Shown here piece after piece: positions 5,456-7,009 of a stretch of 7,009 nucleotides of DNA (within the stretch, counting starts at the first letter, position 1; every line of letters starts with the position of its first letter). The stretch is from the NCBI GenBank assembly GCA_005893365.1, contig VBPB01000156.1:1-7009 (forward strand), read 5' to 3'. Origin of the DNA: Candidatus Eiseniibacteriota bacterium (GTDB lineage: Bacteria > Eisenbacteria > RBG-16-71-46). Under the pieces are notes generated by a model, which was not told where the DNA came from, did not search any database, and was given only the letters and a program-made list of their open reading frames with translations. Position numbers and translations under genes: made by a program.

Positions 5456-5725
5456 GTCGCGACGTCGCCCGATCGCGTCCTGGCTCTGCCCTGGAGTTTG
5501 GTCACGCTGATCGCCGCCGCGGCGGGCGGGCCGGGGTCGGCTCGACGCCGGGCGGCTGCGGGAGTAGGATTCCGGCATTGTGGGAGTGGCGGGCCACGCG
5601 CCGATGCCGCCAAGATGGCCACTCTCGATGATGGTGCACGGACTCCCAGTCTCCCCTCGCCACTGCGGAATCCCTGCCCGCCTGGAGTGGGCGCGCCCGC
5701 CCTTGCCAACGAAGGGGGTGGTGCC
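5456..5725. other. Non-coding gap before the IPT/TIG gene
   Basis: This 270-base stretch separates the phosphatase stop from the IPT-protein start. It holds a perfect GC palindrome, CCGCCGCGGCGG (5514-5525), which might aid termination after the phosphatase but has no T tract. It also holds the nested inverted repeats described separately, the palindrome GGGCGCGCCC (5689-5698), and a purine-rich ribosome site (5711-5720) before ATG 5726. I see no convincing promoter hexamers and no open frame with gene-like composition on either strand. Confidence 0.5.
5567..5673 (+). repeat. Nested inverted repeats, possible structured 5' leader
   Basis: The outer arms GGATTCCG (5567-5574) and CGGAATCC (5666-5673) are perfectly complementary (8 bp). 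Immediately inside, AGTGGCG (5585-5591) pairs with CGCCACT (5658-5664). Alternative partners compete for the same bases: TGGGAGT (5581-5587) with ACTCCCA (5642-5648), and GAGTGGC (5584-5590) with GCCACTC (5618-5624). A small inner stem is possible between GGCGG (5588-5592) and CCGCC (5607-5611). The block lies 52 bases before ATG 5726. Mutually exclusive pairings would suit a regulatory leader, but I recognise no known riboswitch class. Chance pairing in GC-rich DNA explains the short stems less well than the coaxial outer arms. Confidence 0.4.
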
Positions 5726-7009
5726 ATGCATTCACGCGGTCGTCTGGGCTGGATAGCATCGCTGGTGATCCTCTCGGCGGCGGCGTTCCTGTCGCCGCCT
5801 CGCCCCGCTCGCGCCGATCTGCCGAACCTCCCGCTCTTCGGTCCGTTCCCGATCATCACCTCCTTCTCGCCGACCTCGGGGCTGCCGGGCACGGTGGTGA
5901 CGATCAACGGGACCAACTTCACCGGGGTGATCCGGGTCGACTTCGGCGGGGGGTCGGCCGCCTACACCGTGGTCTCGGCGACGCAGATCCAGGCCACGGT
6001 CCCGGACGACGCCCTCTCCGGGCCCATCGTCGTCGCGACCTCCAACGGGGGGTCGGGGAGCAGTGGCGCGAACTTCTTCGTCGGACTCGGGGCGGTGATC
6101 ACGGGCATCAGTCCGACGTCCGGTCCCGCGGGCACCCTGGTGACGATCACCGGCCGGCATCTGGCGAACGTCTACATGGTCGCATTCCACGGCACGTCCG
6201 CCCCGTTCACGGTGGTCAACGATGGCGAGATCGACGCCACGGTCCCGCTCGGGGCCACGAGCGGCCCCGTGACGGTCAGCTACTCCGTGGGCGAGGCGAC
6301 CAGCGACCAGGTGTTCACCGTCCCCGGACCGCTCATCACGCAGCTCAGTCCGACCGCCGGCACCGTGGGGAATCCGGTGACGATCACCGGCCAGAACTTC
6401 ACCGGCACGACGAGCGTCAGGTTCAACGGGACCACCGCCAACTTCACGGTGATGGATGACACGCAGATCACGACCACGGTCCCGGTCTTCGCCACGACCG
6501 GCTTCGTGACGGTCACGAACCCCAACGGCACCGGCACCAGCGCCCAGACGTTCACGATCCTCGGGCCCAACGTCACCCAGCTCAGCCCGACCGCCGGGAC
6601 CGTCGGTACCCCGGTGACGATCACCGGCCAGTTCTTCACGGGCACGACGGGCGTCAGGTTCAACGGGACCGCCGCCACCTTCACGGTGGTGAACGATGGC
6701 CAGATCACGACCACGGTTCCCGCGGGCGCCACGACCGGGCTGGTGACGGTCACGAATCCCTCCGGGACCGGCGCCAGCGCCCAGCCATTCACCCTGCTCG
6801 TGCCGCGCATCACGCAGCTCAACCCGACGGCCGGGACCGTGGGCACCCCGGTGACGATCACCGGCCAGTACTTCACGGGCGCCACCCGGGTCGCGTTCAA
6901 CGTGACCACCGCCACCGCCACGGTGGTGAACGATGGTCAGATCACGACCACGGTTCCGGCGGGCGCCACGACTGGCTTCGTGACGGTCACGACGCCCTCC
7001 GGGACCGGC
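5726..7009 (+). CDS. Secreted tandem IPT/TIG-domain protein, 3'-truncated by the window edge
   Basis: The frame is open from ATG 5726 to the last base: 428 codons with no stop. Residues 1-30 are a signal peptide (MHSRGR, hydrophobic core WIASLVILSAAAFL, cleavage after ARA). From residue 42 the protein is entirely IPT/TIG (immunoglobulin-like, transcription-factor-type) beta-sandwich repeats. The units start at residues 42, 123, 202, 281 and 360, and the fifth is cut by the window edge. Each has the IPT signature: ITxxSPTxGxxGTxVTITG, then a short F.G strand, FTVVND.QI..TVP and a GxVTV strand. Such domains act as extracellular spacers or adhesive and binding modules, often in front of a catalytic, anchoring or sorting domain that would lie beyond this window. 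No Cys is present. A purine-rich site GAAGGGGGTG precedes the ATG by 5 bases. The function of the whole protein is unknown. Confidence 0.9.
   Translation, partial: MHSRGRLGWIASLVILSAAAFLSPPRPARADLPNLPLFGPFPIITSFSPTSGLPGTVVTINGTNFTGVIRVDFGGGSAAYTVVSATQIQATVPDDALSGPIVVATSNGGSGSSGANFFVGLGAVITGISPTSGPAGTLVTITGRHLANVYMVAFHGTSAPFTVVNDGEIDATVPLGATSGPVTVSYSVGEATSDQVFTVPGPLITQLSPTAGTVGNPVTITGQNFTGTTSVRFNGTTANFTVMDDTQITTTVPVFATTGFVTVTNPNGTGTSAQTFTILGPNVTQLSPTAGTVGTPVTITGQFFTGTTGVRFNGTAATFTVVNDGQITTTVPAGATTGLVTVTNPSGTGASAQPFTLLVPRITQLNPTAGTVGTPVTITGQYFTGATRVAFNVTTATATVVNDGQITTTVPAGATTGFVTVTTPSGTG
5849..7009 (+). repeat. Tandem 237-bp coding repeats (IPT domains 1-5)
   Basis: The units are 5849-6091 (243 bp), 6092-6328, 6329-6565 and 6566-6802 (237 bp each), and 6803-7009 (partial). 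Units 4 and 5 differ at 29 of 207 aligned bases by my hand count (about 86% identity), including near-identical stretches around 6691-6740 and 6928-6977. Units 1 and 2 are much more diverged. There are no insertions between units 2 to 5, so the period is exact. Confidence 0.85.

Noticed and set aside
4193..5731. 512-codon minus-strand open frame opposite the small secreted protein and the phosphatase
   Set aside because: The product is low-complexity and Arg/Gly/His-rich, lies antisense to the phosphatase with its intact catalytic motifs, and has no ribosome site.
6280..6921. 213-codon minus-strand repetitive frame with a Val/Pro-rich product
   Set aside because: Its periodicity simply mirrors the IPT repeats on the plus strand. 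The plus frame has the signal peptide, ribosome site and known fold.

Overview
This 7 kb window is GC-rich bacterial DNA. Third codon positions are strongly G/C, several genes start with GTG, and four of the predicted products carry signal peptides. One small product ends in Arg-Phe after two amphipathic strands, like an outer-membrane beta-barrel terminus, which points to a Gram-negative-type envelope. The DUF2911 protein, the PGAM5-like secreted phosphatase and the base composition would suit Gemmatimonadota or a similar environmental phylum, but this is an impression and not a placement. I see no tRNA, rRNA, CRISPR array, insertion sequence or phage gene.

Layout. (1) 3-929, plus strand: the 3' part of a DUF2911 gene whose start lies off the left edge. 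(2) 950-984: a long GC-rich hairpin between convergent genes. (3) 1004-4120, minus strand: a compact four-gene molybdate operon in the order HTH-Mop regulator, modA, modB, modC. The genes are joined by a 4-nt GTGA overlap, a 9-nt gap and a 23-nt overlap. (4) 4121-4291: an AT-richer control region with a sigma70-like promoter for the mod operon and a 9-bp inverted repeat just downstream of its -10, placed where an operator would sit. (5) 4292-4585, plus: a 97-residue secreted or outer-membrane protein resembling only the last strands of a porin. (6) 4745-5455, plus: an exported histidine phosphatase. (7) 5456-5725: a non-coding leader with nested inverted repeats. (8) 5726 to the right edge, plus: a secreted protein built of tandem 79-residue IPT/TIG domains, still open at the edge.

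How the genes work together. ModA captures molybdate (or tungstate) in the periplasm, ModB is the membrane channel and ModC the ATPase. The HTH-Mop protein joins an excisionase/MerR-like DNA-binding fold to a molybdate-binding Mop domain, and is the obvious candidate for a metal-sensing autoregulator acting at the inverted repeat. ModC carries its own C-terminal Mop domain, so the operon encodes two separate oxyanion-binding regulatory modules. The plus-strand genes right of the control region share export signals but no evident pathway. The most useful leads are the putative operator with its noncanonical regulator, the porin-end miniature protein, the structured leader, and the graded homogenisation of the IPT repeats. 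I found no clear evidence for a wholly new multi-gene system.
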